From NCBI GenBank assembly GCA_964580815.1, contig CAZOLY010000084.1, positions 1 through 14,044 on the forward strand: 14,044 nucleotides of DNA, in the 5' to 3' direction. Numbering within the stretch: position 1 is the first letter of the stretch; each line of letters begins with the position of its first letter. The notes under the pieces are model-generated. The model saw only the letters and a list, made by a program, of their open reading frames with translations, was not told the origin of the DNA and ran no database searches. The position numbers were made by a program, and so were the translations under genes. The DNA is from G020354785 sp964580815. Its GTDB lineage: Bacteria; Bacteroidota; Bacteroidia; Bacteroidales; UBA10428. Of the stretch, positions 1 to 7,596 are shown in pieces.

Positions 1-783
1 AATGAGATAGACAGGATAGTGCAGGCACAATTAAAGGCCCAGGCTGATACTAAAGCAATAAATGATGCTTATAATAAATCTGTCACACAGGCAGATAATT
101 TATTTGCACAGAAAAAATATAATGAGGCCCGGCCGGGTTATACCACAGCATTGAATTATAAGCCAGACGCCAGCTACCCGAAGGAGCAGATCTCAAAGAT
201 AGATGAGATCCTGGCAGAGCAGGAAAGCTCGCATCAGGCCCAACTGGCAAGGGATAGGGAGTATCAATCTTTTATAACATCGGCCGACAAGGCTTTTGAT
301 GCAGCGGACTATAATAACGCAAAGACATCATACGAAAAAGCACTGGATGTTAAACCTGATGAACTCTACCCGAAACAGAAAATAGCGCGCATCAACGATA
401 TACTTGAACTACTGGCAAAACAGGAAAAAACATCAAAATCCTACCAGTCCCAGGCCCAGTCACAGACCTCGGCAGGAACAGCTTCAAAACCTAAACTGGC
501 TGATTTGAATTTTAAAGACGATAATGAAAGAGATAAATATCTCGCAGAACTTAAAACAAGGTACCCTGAAGGAATAACCCTTGAGACATATACAGAAAAG
601 TTTAAAATTACAAAAAGGTATGTAATAATCAGGCAGGGTATGGCACACGAATTTCGTATGGTGCACTTTACAAACTGGGGAGGTAAAGAATACTCGGTCG
701 ACGGAAAACCTATAACAGGCCAGTATTTTGAATCGCAAATCTCACCCCGATCCGGCGAGTACTATAAAGAATTTGAGTTTTAA
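1..783 (+). CDS. Tandem-repeat (TPR-like) protein, 3' end only
   Basis: The reading frame is open from base 1, so the true start lies upstream; the GTG at 19 is only the first start-like codon inside the window. Two helical repeats, 64 residues apart, share the pattern Y-x4-AD-x-(L/A)F-x4-Y-x-(E/N)A-x3-Y-x2-AL-x2-KPD-x2-YPK and resemble TPR units. A Gln/Ser-rich linker follows (about 420-480). The C-terminal domain of about 85 residues (about 519-780) begins DDNERDKYLAELKTRYPEG and is rich in beta-strand-like stretches. I recall YPK-type repeats with this tail from large Bacteroidota proteins of unknown function. The stop overlaps the start of the next gene by one base (TAATG), which implies translational coupling to the lipoprotein gene. 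A role as a scaffold or cell-envelope protein is possible but only inferred. No enzymatic motif is visible. Confidence 0.75.
   Translation, partial: NEIDRIVQAQLKAQADTKAINDAYNKSVTQADNLFAQKKYNEARPGYTTALNYKPDASYPKEQISKIDEILAEQESSHQAQLARDREYQSFITSADKAFDAADYNNAKTSYEKALDVKPDELYPKQKIARINDILELLAKQEKTSKSYQSQAQSQTSAGTASKPKLADLNFKDDNERDKYLAELKTRYPEGITLETYTEKFKITKRYVIIRQGMAHEFRMVHFTNWGGKEYSVDGKPITGQYFESQISPRSGEYYKEFEF
70..411 (+). repeat. Two in-frame 64-codon protein repeats
   Basis: The repeat starting at 70 and the one starting at 262 are offset by 192 bases (64 codons). They share Tyr, Ala-Asp, Phe, Tyr, Ala, Tyr, Ala-Leu, Lys-Pro-Asp, Tyr-Pro-Lys and Ile-Leu at matching places. The DNA has diverged, so this is an old protein-level duplication. 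More copies may lie upstream of the window. Confidence 0.7.
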
Positions 784-1928
784 TGTGCAGGTATGTTTAT
801 CTGGTTCTACTTCTCCTGATATTACCAGGATGTAAAAACAAATCTGTCAGGTTCCGGGATAACAATATTACTTCCTCAGAGATAAAGAAAGTCCCTGTTA
901 AATATGCTTCGGGATTTGATATTGAATATTATGGTGATTACACTCTGTTGACAGTAAGAAACCCATGGCAACAAGCTGATAATGTTGAGTTTAAATATGC
1001 CCTGACAAACAGGGCCGATGACGGTTGCCCCCCGGGATATGAATTAATAAAAACCCCTGTTAAGCGCGTAATATGTCTGTCAACTACTCATATAGGCTTT
1101 ATCGGCTTCCTGGGATCAAAAGAATCCATCGTCGGTATATCGGGTAAAAAATATATTATAGATGAATATGTTAACCGGCATATTGAATCGGGTGAAATTA
1201 AAGATGTGGGATTTGATGAAAACCTGAACTACGAACTGATAATCGAGTTAAAACCCGATATAGTCTTTTTATATGGTGTAACGGGTGCCATAGCATCATA
1301 TATCAATAAACTGAAGGAGCTTAATATCAGTACGGTACTGGTAGGAGAGTACCTTGAAGAAACACCGCTTGCAAAGATGGAGTGGATAAAATTTATGGCT
1401 GCATTTTATGAAACTGAGCAAAAGGCTACTGCTATGTTTGATTCGGTATCTGCCAATTATAACCGGCTGGTGTCTCTTACTGAAGATATTCCTTCCAGGC
1501 CTAAAGTATTGTTGGGCCTTCCCTGGAGAGGAACATGGTATATTTCAGGAAGCAGTAGTTATACCGCACAGATCATTAAAGATGCAGGGGGTGAATATAT
1601 ATGGAGTGATTTGAACTATAAGGACAGCCAGCCCTTAAGCCTCGAATCGGTATTTGAAAAAGCGTTTATGGCTGACTTCTGGCTTAACATAGGGGCGGTA
1701 AATAATATAGGTGATATTATAATGGCCGATGAACGGTTTAAGGAGTTGCCTCCTTTAAAGAACGGGAAAGTGTTTAACAATAATAATAAAATTAATAGCT
1801 TCGGAGGCAATGCATATTTTGAAACAGGTGTTGTTGAACCTGATATTATCCTTTCAGATATTATTCGTATTTTGCATCCTGAATTATTGCCTGATCATAA
1901 ACTAAAATATTACAGGCAAATGAATTAA
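783..1928 (+). CDS. ABC transporter substrate-binding lipoprotein (siderophore/heme/cobalamin class)
   Basis: A 381-residue lipoprotein that should capture an iron complex, heme or a corrinoid in the periplasm and deliver it to the downstream permease. The N-terminus is a hydrophobic signal with lipobox L-P-G-C, Cys17 being the lipidated residue. The residues after Cys17 (KNKS) are not acidic, which argues for periplasmic rather than surface display. A short beta region (about 40-90) precedes the Fe/B12 periplasmic-binding domain (PF01497 type), starting at Arg95 with RVICLSTTHIGFIGFLG and containing the LKPDIVFL strand typical of the fold. The C-terminus (HPELLPDHKLKYY) matches my memory of Bacteroidota members. 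The ATG overlaps the preceding stop, and there is no other good start before the signal peptide. The importer genes follow at 2237 and 3283. The substrate cannot be read from sequence alone. Confidence 0.88.
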   Translation: MCRYVYLVLLLLILPGCKNKSVRFRDNNITSSEIKKVPVKYASGFDIEYYGDYTLLTVRNPWQQADNVEFKYALTNRADDGCPPGYELIKTPVKRVICLSTTHIGFIGFLGSKESIVGISGKKYIIDEYVNRHIESGEIKDVGFDENLNYELIIELKPDIVFLYGVTGAIASYINKLKELNISTVLVGEYLEETPLAKMEWIKFMAAFYETEQKATAMFDSVSANYNRLVSLTEDIPSRPKVLLGLPWRGTWYISGSSSYTAQIIKDAGGEYIWSDLNYKDSQPLSLESVFEKAFMADFWLNIGAVNNIGDIIMADERFKELPPLKNGKVFNNNNKINSFGGNAYFETGVVEPDIILSDIIRILHPELLPDHKLKYYRQMN

Positions 1929-1940
1929 AAAATACAGAAA

Positions 1941-2225
1941 ATGGCAAATATCAAAAGACTTAAAAAAGAGGTTAAGCAGATAGCACAGGATTTAGTTAAC
2001 GAATGCCTGGCTTTTCAGCATTTTCATCCTGATGTCAAACCTGAGAAGATTAATTCAATACTTAAAGATATTATAAATAAGAGCAGTGATATCATATATA
2101 AAATAAACCATATTAAAAGTGAAAAGGATGTTAATCCTAAAAAGTATTACAGGGACATTATAAAAGATATCAATGAAAAGCTTATACCTGCTCTTGATAA
2201 ATTAGGTGTGAAGGGAAGCAGCTAA
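1941..2225 (+). CDS. Small helical protein of unknown function within the importer operon
   Basis: A 94-residue, Lys-rich, probably all-helical cytoplasmic protein with no signal peptide or membrane segment. Features visible are an N-terminal basic helix (MANIKRLKKEVKQIAQDL), a central HFHPD motif (about residues 27-31), and a C-terminal amphipathic helix ending in KLGVKGSS. The start is 12 bases after the stop of the binding-protein gene, and the permease start is 11 bases downstream, so it is co-transcribed with the importer. I have the impression that similar small proteins occur in Bacteroidota genomes, but I cannot name a family. An accessory role for the importer is inferred from position only. 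Confidence 0.8.
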   Translation: MANIKRLKKEVKQIAQDLVNECLAFQHFHPDVKPEKINSILKDIINKSSDIIYKINHIKSEKDVNPKKYYRDIIKDINEKLIPALDKLGVKGSS

Positions 2226-2236
2226 ACTGATTCAAA

Positions 2237-3280
2237 TTGGATACAAGGTTCAATAAAAGAATATTATTAATTCTGGCTATTCTTGGTGTCCTGCTGATAA
2301 TAGTGTTTATTGCGGACCTTTTTGTCGGTTCGGCTAAAATACCTGCTACGGAGATTTTTAGAATGCTGGTAACTGGGAAAACTGATAACCAGATATGGGC
2401 AACTATATTTTTTGATTTCAGGATACCAAAAGCAATAACTGCAGTGCTGGCCGGTGCTGCACTATCGGTAAGCGGACTGCAGATGCAGACAATTTTTCGA
2501 AATCCGCTGGCAGGTCCCTATGTTCTTGGAATAAGTTCAGGAGCCAGCCTTGGTGTTGCCCTCCTTGTACTGGGATTTGCTTCACATATCACCAACCACT
2601 CAATACATTATTTTGGAAACTGGGCTCAGATAATGGCGGCATGGATAGGGGCCGGACTGGTACTTTTCTTGATACTGGCTGTATCAACAAGAGTTCAGGA
2701 TATCATGACCATACTTATACTGGGTATTTTATTTGGAAGTGCGACATCAGCAATAGTAAGCATATTACAATATTTCAGCCATCAGTCGATGTTGAAAGCT
2801 TTTGTTATCTGGTCTATGGGGAGCCTCGGCAATTTGTCCAAAGAACAGCTTAACATACTTATACCCTGCATTATTCTTGGCCTTCTCTTTTCATTCATAT
2901 TTTCAAAAATTCTGAATGCCCTTTTACTGGGGGAAACATATGCAAAAAGCCTGGGAGTGAATATTAAACTCTCACGTATCATGCTTTTTATCTCAACAAG
3001 CATACTCGCGGGAAGCATTACAGCATTTTGCGGACCTATAGGCTTTATTGGTATAGCAGTACCTCACATTGTAAGAATTATTATGAAGTCTGCCAACCAT
3101 TATTATCTTATTCCGGGGTCTCTCATCGCAGGGGCTATCATGCTGTTAATAAGTGATATCGTTTCTCTCCTGCCAGGTTATGATACCGTCCTGCCTGTAA
3201 ATTCGGTTACAGCATTATTGGGTATACCTGTTGTAATATGGATTATCCTGGAAAATAAGAAAATATCAAGCCTGGGTTGA
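2237..3280 (+). CDS. FecCD-family ABC transporter permease
   Basis: A 347-residue integral inner-membrane protein, the expected length for the BtuC/FecCD family, with roughly ten hydrophobic segments. Hallmarks include FRIPKAITAVLAGAALSVSG followed by LQMQTIFRNPLAGPYVLGIS near residues 55-95, then GPIGFIGIAVPHIVR, and a final NSVTALLGIPVVIWI. It would form the homodimeric channel for the solute delivered by the upstream lipoprotein, powered by the ATPase encoded next. The start is TTG at 2237: an in-frame TGA at 2228 blocks earlier starts, and the next ATG would remove the first membrane helix. The gene ends 2 bases before the chosen ATPase start. Confidence 0.92.
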   Translation: MDTRFNKRILLILAILGVLLIIVFIADLFVGSAKIPATEIFRMLVTGKTDNQIWATIFFDFRIPKAITAVLAGAALSVSGLQMQTIFRNPLAGPYVLGISSGASLGVALLVLGFASHITNHSIHYFGNWAQIMAAWIGAGLVLFLILAVSTRVQDIMTILILGILFGSATSAIVSILQYFSHQSMLKAFVIWSMGSLGNLSKEQLNILIPCIILGLLFSFIFSKILNALLLGETYAKSLGVNIKLSRIMLFISTSILAGSITAFCGPIGFIGIAVPHIVRIIMKSANHYYLIPGSLIAGAIMLLISDIVSLLPGYDTVLPVNSVTALLGIPVVIWIILENKKISSLG

Positions 3281-3282
3281 CA

Positions 3283-4308
3283 ATGAACATGTCCGATAAC
3301 ATATTAATGATTGAAAAGCTCAATGTCGGATATGGGGATTCTCCCATAACAGGGAAGCTGGTTTTTTCCGGTATTGACCTCCAGGCAAAAAAAGGGGAGA
3401 ATATTGCTGTCATTGGAAAAAACGGTATTGGCAAGAGTACTCTTCTGAGAACCATTGGCAGGCTCCAAAAACCGTTGGGAGGAAAGATACAAATTAAGGG
3501 CAGGGATATAAAGCAATATACCAGGCAGGAATTTGCGAGGCTCATAAGTTTTGTGTCAACAGAGATAATACGGATAAGCAATCTCAGGTTGCTTGATCTC
3601 GTGGCTATGGGAAGATATCCTTATACGGGCTGGACCGGAAAACTGGAAGATAATGATCATAATATTATTAATGACTCTATACATCTGGCAGGTATTGATA
3701 ATCTGAAATACAAATCAATAAATGAGGTGAGCGACGGGGAAAGGCAACGGGCAATGATAGCAAGAGCCCTGGCCCAGGATACTGAAATCATTATACTGGA
3801 CGAGCCCACTGCTTTTCTTGATTTACCAAGCAAATATGAGATTATAAGATTGCTTAATGAACTTACTGCCAATAAAGGCAAGACAATAATTTTTTCATCC
3901 CACGACCTCAGTATTACATTGCAGGAAACCGACAAGATATGGCTTATGCAAAATGACAAAATTACTGAGGGTGCCCCCGAGGATTTAATACTTAACAAAA
4001 ATATTTATAGCCTGTTTGATAATTCACAAATGACCTTTAACCTCGAAAGCGGTGATATCAGGTTGGCCCGCAAAAAAATAAATAAAATTAATCTTAAAGG
4101 TAAAGGAACTTTAAGATACTGGACCCAGAGAGCCCTTGAAAGGATGGGCTATGACATATGTGATGAAGCTAATGAAGATATAAGTGTTCAAATAAATGAC
4201 GATAAAAAATTGGCAGAATGGATTTTAGTGAAAAAGGGAAATGAAATTAAATGTAATTCAATATATAATTTATCTTTGCACCTTAGAAATATTAACAGGT
4301 TTTGCTAA
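3283..4308 (+). CDS. ABC transporter ATP-binding protein with a C-terminal extension
   Basis: The energising ATPase of the importer, 341 residues from the ATG at 3283. TTG 3277 overlaps the permease stop and ATG 3289 is also possible. Walker A is GKNGIGKST (45-53), the signature is VSDGERQR (149-156), Walker B is IIILDEPT (169-176) and the H-loop His is His207. The D-loop reads AFLDLP. At the Q-loop the usual Gln is Thr93 (sequence ISFVSTEII). I recall a Thr-Glu pair there in other Bacteroidota members of this class, so it is probably lineage-typical, not a defect. The core is about 255 residues. The remaining 85 or so form an extra domain starting near NLESGDIR and containing LRYWTQRALERMGYDI. 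The partner is the FecCD-type permease directly upstream. The extension may be a regulatory or ligand-sensing domain, which is inference. Confidence 0.9.
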   Translation: MNMSDNILMIEKLNVGYGDSPITGKLVFSGIDLQAKKGENIAVIGKNGIGKSTLLRTIGRLQKPLGGKIQIKGRDIKQYTRQEFARLISFVSTEIIRISNLRLLDLVAMGRYPYTGWTGKLEDNDHNIINDSIHLAGIDNLKYKSINEVSDGERQRAMIARALAQDTEIIILDEPTAFLDLPSKYEIIRLLNELTANKGKTIIFSSHDLSITLQETDKIWLMQNDKITEGAPEDLILNKNIYSLFDNSQMTFNLESGDIRLARKKINKINLKGKGTLRYWTQRALERMGYDICDEANEDISVQINDDKKLAEWILVKKGNEIKCNSIYNLSLHLRNINRFC

Positions 4309-4323
4309 TTAATCCTTAAAATT

Positions 4324-4536
4324 ATGGATAAGTCTGTGAAAAAAATAGTCTCTTATATTCTAATCGGATTGGTCCTTTTTTTTACTGTAATGGCTGTATT
4401 AGGCGTGTGGGGATTTATTGAATTTGAAGATGTTATACGGAAAATTATGTCCTCTTTGCTGATAATTTTTGCAGCCTCGGCAGTTGTGTTATTTATCTTT
4501 ACAGTCCTGATAAAAGAAAACGGTCCTCAAAAATAA
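4324..4536 (+). CDS. Small membrane protein with two transmembrane helices
   Basis: A 70-residue protein with two hydrophobic segments (about residues 8-31 and 41-62). They are separated by a short polar/acidic loop, IEFEDVIRK, and the tail is charged (KENGPQK). The start lies 15 bases after the ATPase stop, so it probably ends the same transcript. I have seen similar short membrane proteins in Bacteroidales but know no function. It could be an accessory membrane subunit or simply a neighbour. Its clean spacing, good ATG and membrane topology argue that it is a real gene. Confidence 0.75.
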   Translation: MDKSVKKIVSYILIGLVLFFTVMAVLGVWGFIEFEDVIRKIMSSLLIIFAASAVVLFIFTVLIKENGPQK

Positions 4537-4694
4537 GCTTCATTAAAGCTATATAATCCATTATACATTACTAATCCAGAGTAATCATACTTATTGGGAT
4601 GTAAATTTTTTTATATAAAATAACATCTGATACAATAAAATATATTTTCTGTCGTTATACAAAATTGATGAATTGCAAATCCACTAATTAACAT

Positions 4695-5588
4695 ATGCTT
4701 TCAATACTCATCCCGGTATATAATTTTAATGTTGTTGAACTGGTAAAAAGCTTAAATTCTCAGGCAAATCAAGCAAAAGTCGATTTTGAAATCATTGTTA
4801 TTGACGATGCTTCCGAAGAGAAGTATAGAAAAACAAACAGGTGCGTCGCTGATATACCTCATGTCAAATACTTTGAAGAAAAGGAGAATCTTGGCAGATC
4901 GAGGATCAGAAATAAGCTTGCTGACCTCTCATCATATCAATACCTGCTGTTTGTGGATTGCGATTCAAAGGTCTGCAGTAGTGACTATATTCAGAAATAC
5001 CTGGAATATTGCAGCAATGAAGTTGTTATATGCGGCGGCAGATCCTATTTGTCTGAACTGCCGGCTAACAACAGTTACTATTTACGATGGCTGCACGGAA
5101 TAAGGCGCGAGCAGTTTTCAGCCGAAATGAGAAACTCAGAGCCGAATAAATCTTTCATGACCAACAACTTTCTTATTTCAAGAATAATATTCAACAAGGT
5201 AAGATTCGACGAGACAATAACCAGCTATGGCCATGAGGACACCCTTTTTGGCTATGAATTGAAGAAAAATAATTTAATTATTAATCATATAGATAATCCG
5301 CTTGTCCATATAGGACTTGAGACTAACGAAGAGTTTGTCAGGAAGACTAAAGAGGGTGTAGAGAACTTAAATCAGATTGTGAGGCAAAATGGCTATGAAA
5401 AAGTGTTTATCAGGGACATAACCTTGCTTCACTGGTTTAAATTCCTGCAGAAGCTGGGAATTAACAGGTTTTTAAGGTTCCTTTTCAAAAAGTCCGAAAA
5501 GAGATTATACAAATATCTGGTAAATAATAAACCACGTTTGTTATTCTTTGATCTTTATAAGCTGGGTTATTTATGTTCTATCAACTAA
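4695..5588 (+). CDS. Family 2 glycosyltransferase (GT-A fold)
   Basis: A 297-residue protein that probably transfers a sugar from a nucleotide-sugar donor onto an envelope polysaccharide or glycolipid. The N-terminus LSILIPVYNF is the GT2 nucleotide-binding strand. IIVIDDAS (near residue 36) is the second GT2 motif. VDCDS supplies the metal-binding DxD (Asp88, Asp90). YGHEDTLFGYEL near residue 178 supplies the Glu-Asp pair expected for the catalytic base (Asp182). The last 80 residues are basic and helical, with no clear membrane helix, so it is likely a peripheral membrane protein. It stands alone between 158 bases of AT-rich DNA upstream and the argS promoter downstream, with no other polysaccharide genes in view. 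The acceptor and donor are unknown. Confidence 0.85.
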   Translation: MLSILIPVYNFNVVELVKSLNSQANQAKVDFEIIVIDDASEEKYRKTNRCVADIPHVKYFEEKENLGRSRIRNKLADLSSYQYLLFVDCDSKVCSSDYIQKYLEYCSNEVVICGGRSYLSELPANNSYYLRWLHGIRREQFSAEMRNSEPNKSFMTNNFLISRIIFNKVRFDETITSYGHEDTLFGYELKKNNLIINHIDNPLVHIGLETNEEFVRKTKEGVENLNQIVRQNGYEKVFIRDITLLHWFKFLQKLGINRFLRFLFKKSEKRLYKYLVNNKPRLLFFDLYKLGYLCSIN

Positions 5589-5682
5589 TCTATGCCTTAA
5601 ATAATTTTATACTTAAGCCAGTTAACTTACAAGCATTTTGAAATTGATTCTCATTTTTTTTTATAATTCATTTTTCAAATAT

Positions 5683-5690
5683 TATTTTTG
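5683..5690 (+). promoter_or_regulatory. Bacteroidota-type -7 promoter element for argS
   Basis: TATTTTTG fits the TAnnTTTG consensus exactly. It lies 31 bases before the argS ATG at 5722. I see no TTTG at the expected distance upstream for the -33 box, so support rests on the -7 element and its position. It lies downstream of TTG 5638, which argues against that earlier start. Confidence 0.45.
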
Positions 5691-5721
5691 TCTCAGGTTA
5701 AAAGTACTTGAAAGGCAAAAA

Positions 5722-7515
5722 ATGAATATTCATTCTATTATTACAGATACTCTTCTAAAAGGAATAAGTTCACTTTACGGACATAAGGCCGATAAGACGT
5801 CAATCCAGCTTCAAAGCACAAGGAAAGAGTTTGAAGGAGATATTACCCTGGTTGTGTTTCCCCTGCTGAAAATATCCAAAAAGAAACCCGAAACAACCGC
5901 ACAGGAGATTGGGGAGTATTTGCTGGCACATCTTTCAGAAATAGAAAAATATAATGTTATTAAAGGATTCCTGAATCTTACTATAAGTGATAACTTTTAT
6001 ATTAAGTATCTTAATTTTTGTAATTCACAGGTAAACTACGGATATCAGAAGCAAAAGAAGAGCGCTGAAACCTGCATTATTGAATATTCATCACCCAATA
6101 CAAACAAACCTTTACATCTGGGGCATATACGCAATAACCTTATAGGCTACTCTATTGCAAATATCCTTAAAGCAAACGGTAAGAAAGTAATAAAAACAAA
6201 TCTGGTCAATGACAGGGGAATACATATATGTAAGTCTATGCTGGCATGGCAAAAATGGGGCAGGGGTGAAACACCCGAAACGTCAGGTAAAAAGGGAGAT
6301 CACCTTGTTGGTGATTATTATGTAAAGTTTGATATCGAATATAAAAAACAGATTAAAGAGTTAAAAGACAGGGGGCATCCTGAAGATTATGCGGAAAAGA
6401 ATGCACCGTTAATACTTGAAGCCCAGGAAATGCTGAGGAAGTGGGAATCAAAGGACCCCTCTGTTTGGGAATTATGGACTAAAATGAACGGATGGGTTTA
6501 TGATGGGTTTAATATAACTTATAAAAGACTTGGAGTGGATTTTGACAAGATCTATTATGAGTCTGAAACTTACCTTGTGGGGAGGGACACAGTTTTGGAA
6601 GGACTTAAAAAAGGGGTTTTCGTTAAAAAGGATGATGGCTCGGTATGGGTTGATTTATCAGGGGACGGACTGGATGAGAAGATCCTTTTACGTTCAGATG
6701 GCACATCGGTTTATATTACCCAGGATATTGGAACAGCGCAGATGAGACAACGTGACTATAAATTTGATAATCATATTTATGTTGTTGGTAATGAACAGGA
6801 TTATCATTTCCAGGTTTTGGCACTTATTCTTGATAAATTGGGATTCCGCTGGGCCAAAGATTTATATCATTTATCCTATGGAATGGTGGAATTGCCTGAA
6901 GGTAAAATGAAATCACGTGAGGGTAAGGTAGTTGATGCTGATGATCTTATGGATGAGATGGTAAATATAGCAAGGGATATGTCTGAAGAGCTCGGCAAAC
7001 TGGAAGGATTAACAAATGAAGAAAAGGAAACCGTGTTCAGAATTATAGGCCTTGGAGCATTAAAGTATTTTATACTTAAAGTAGATCCTGTTAAAAACAT
7101 GACCTTTGATCCCTCAGAATCCATTGATTTTAACGGAAATACAGGTCCGTTTATCCAGTATACCTACGCCAGGATAAAATCGGTGCTGAGAAAGGCAGCA
7201 GACTGTAACATAGCTCTTCCCAAAAGCACTGGTATATCTGTCGCACTTGAATTCAAGGAGAAATCCATATTGAAGTTCATTTACGATTTTCCTGAAATTA
7301 TCAAAAATGCCGGGGAGAGTTACAACCCTGCAATTATTGCTAATTATACTTATGAACTGGTAAAGGAATATAACCAGTTTTATCACGATTTCTCTATCCT
7401 TAAAGCTGAAAATGGGGAATTGCGGAATTTCAGGCTCCTTCTGTCATATGTGACCGCCGGGATAATCAGCTCGTCATTCGGACTGCTGGGAATTGAGCTG
7501 CCGGAGAGAATGTAG
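5722..7515 (+). CDS. argS: Arginyl-tRNA synthetase
   Basis: A class I synthetase of 597 residues that charges tRNA-Arg with arginine in the cytoplasm. The N-terminal Arg-tRNA synthetase domain (about 1-110) is followed by the catalytic Rossmann core. The HIGH motif is HLGH (132-135), within SPNTNKPLHLGHIRNN. The KMSKS loop is GKMKSREG (394-401), the degenerate form common in ArgS. From about residue 480 (YTYARIKSVLRKA) comes the DALR-type helical anticodon-binding domain, ending in LLGIELPERM as ArgS proteins do. The frame extends upstream to TTG 5638, but the ATG at 5722 gives the usual N-terminus (MNIHSIITDTLLKGISSLYG) and follows a promoter element. All expected domains are present and intact. 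Confidence 0.97.
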   Translation: MNIHSIITDTLLKGISSLYGHKADKTSIQLQSTRKEFEGDITLVVFPLLKISKKKPETTAQEIGEYLLAHLSEIEKYNVIKGFLNLTISDNFYIKYLNFCNSQVNYGYQKQKKSAETCIIEYSSPNTNKPLHLGHIRNNLIGYSIANILKANGKKVIKTNLVNDRGIHICKSMLAWQKWGRGETPETSGKKGDHLVGDYYVKFDIEYKKQIKELKDRGHPEDYAEKNAPLILEAQEMLRKWESKDPSVWELWTKMNGWVYDGFNITYKRLGVDFDKIYYESETYLVGRDTVLEGLKKGVFVKKDDGSVWVDLSGDGLDEKILLRSDGTSVYITQDIGTAQMRQRDYKFDNHIYVVGNEQDYHFQVLALILDKLGFRWAKDLYHLSYGMVELPEGKMKSREGKVVDADDLMDEMVNIARDMSEELGKLEGLTNEEKETVFRIIGLGALKYFILKVDPVKNMTFDPSESIDFNGNTGPFIQYTYARIKSVLRKAADCNIALPKSTGISVALEFKEKSILKFIYDFPEIIKNAGESYNPAIIANYTYELVKEYNQFYHDFSILKAENGELRNFRLLLSYVTAGIISSSFGLLGIELPERM

Positions 7516-7534
7516 TCGGTATCTGAAAATATTT

Positions 7535-7568
7535 TTTGGCAAGATTTAGCCAGATATGCTTATTTTTG
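7535..7568 (+). promoter_or_regulatory. Bacteroidota-type promoter for ffh
   Basis: A TTTG at 7535-7538 (-33 box) and TATTTTTG at 7561-7568 (-7 box, exact TAnnTTTG) are separated by 22 bases, at the long end of the usual spacing. The ffh ATG at 7597 follows 28 bases after the -7 box. The -7 octamer is identical to that in front of argS. Confidence 0.55.
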
Positions 7569-7596
7569 TACTTTCACGGATTAAAAATAAACGACG

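Noticed and set aside
4537..4553. Short hairpin AGCTT/AAGCT after the small membrane protein gene
   Set aside because: The stem is only 5 bp and no T-run follows, so it is not a convincing terminator.
5638..5721. TTG-initiated N-terminal extension of ArgS
   Set aside because: It lies over and before the promoter element and encodes a Phe/Tyr-rich stretch absent from ArgS proteins.
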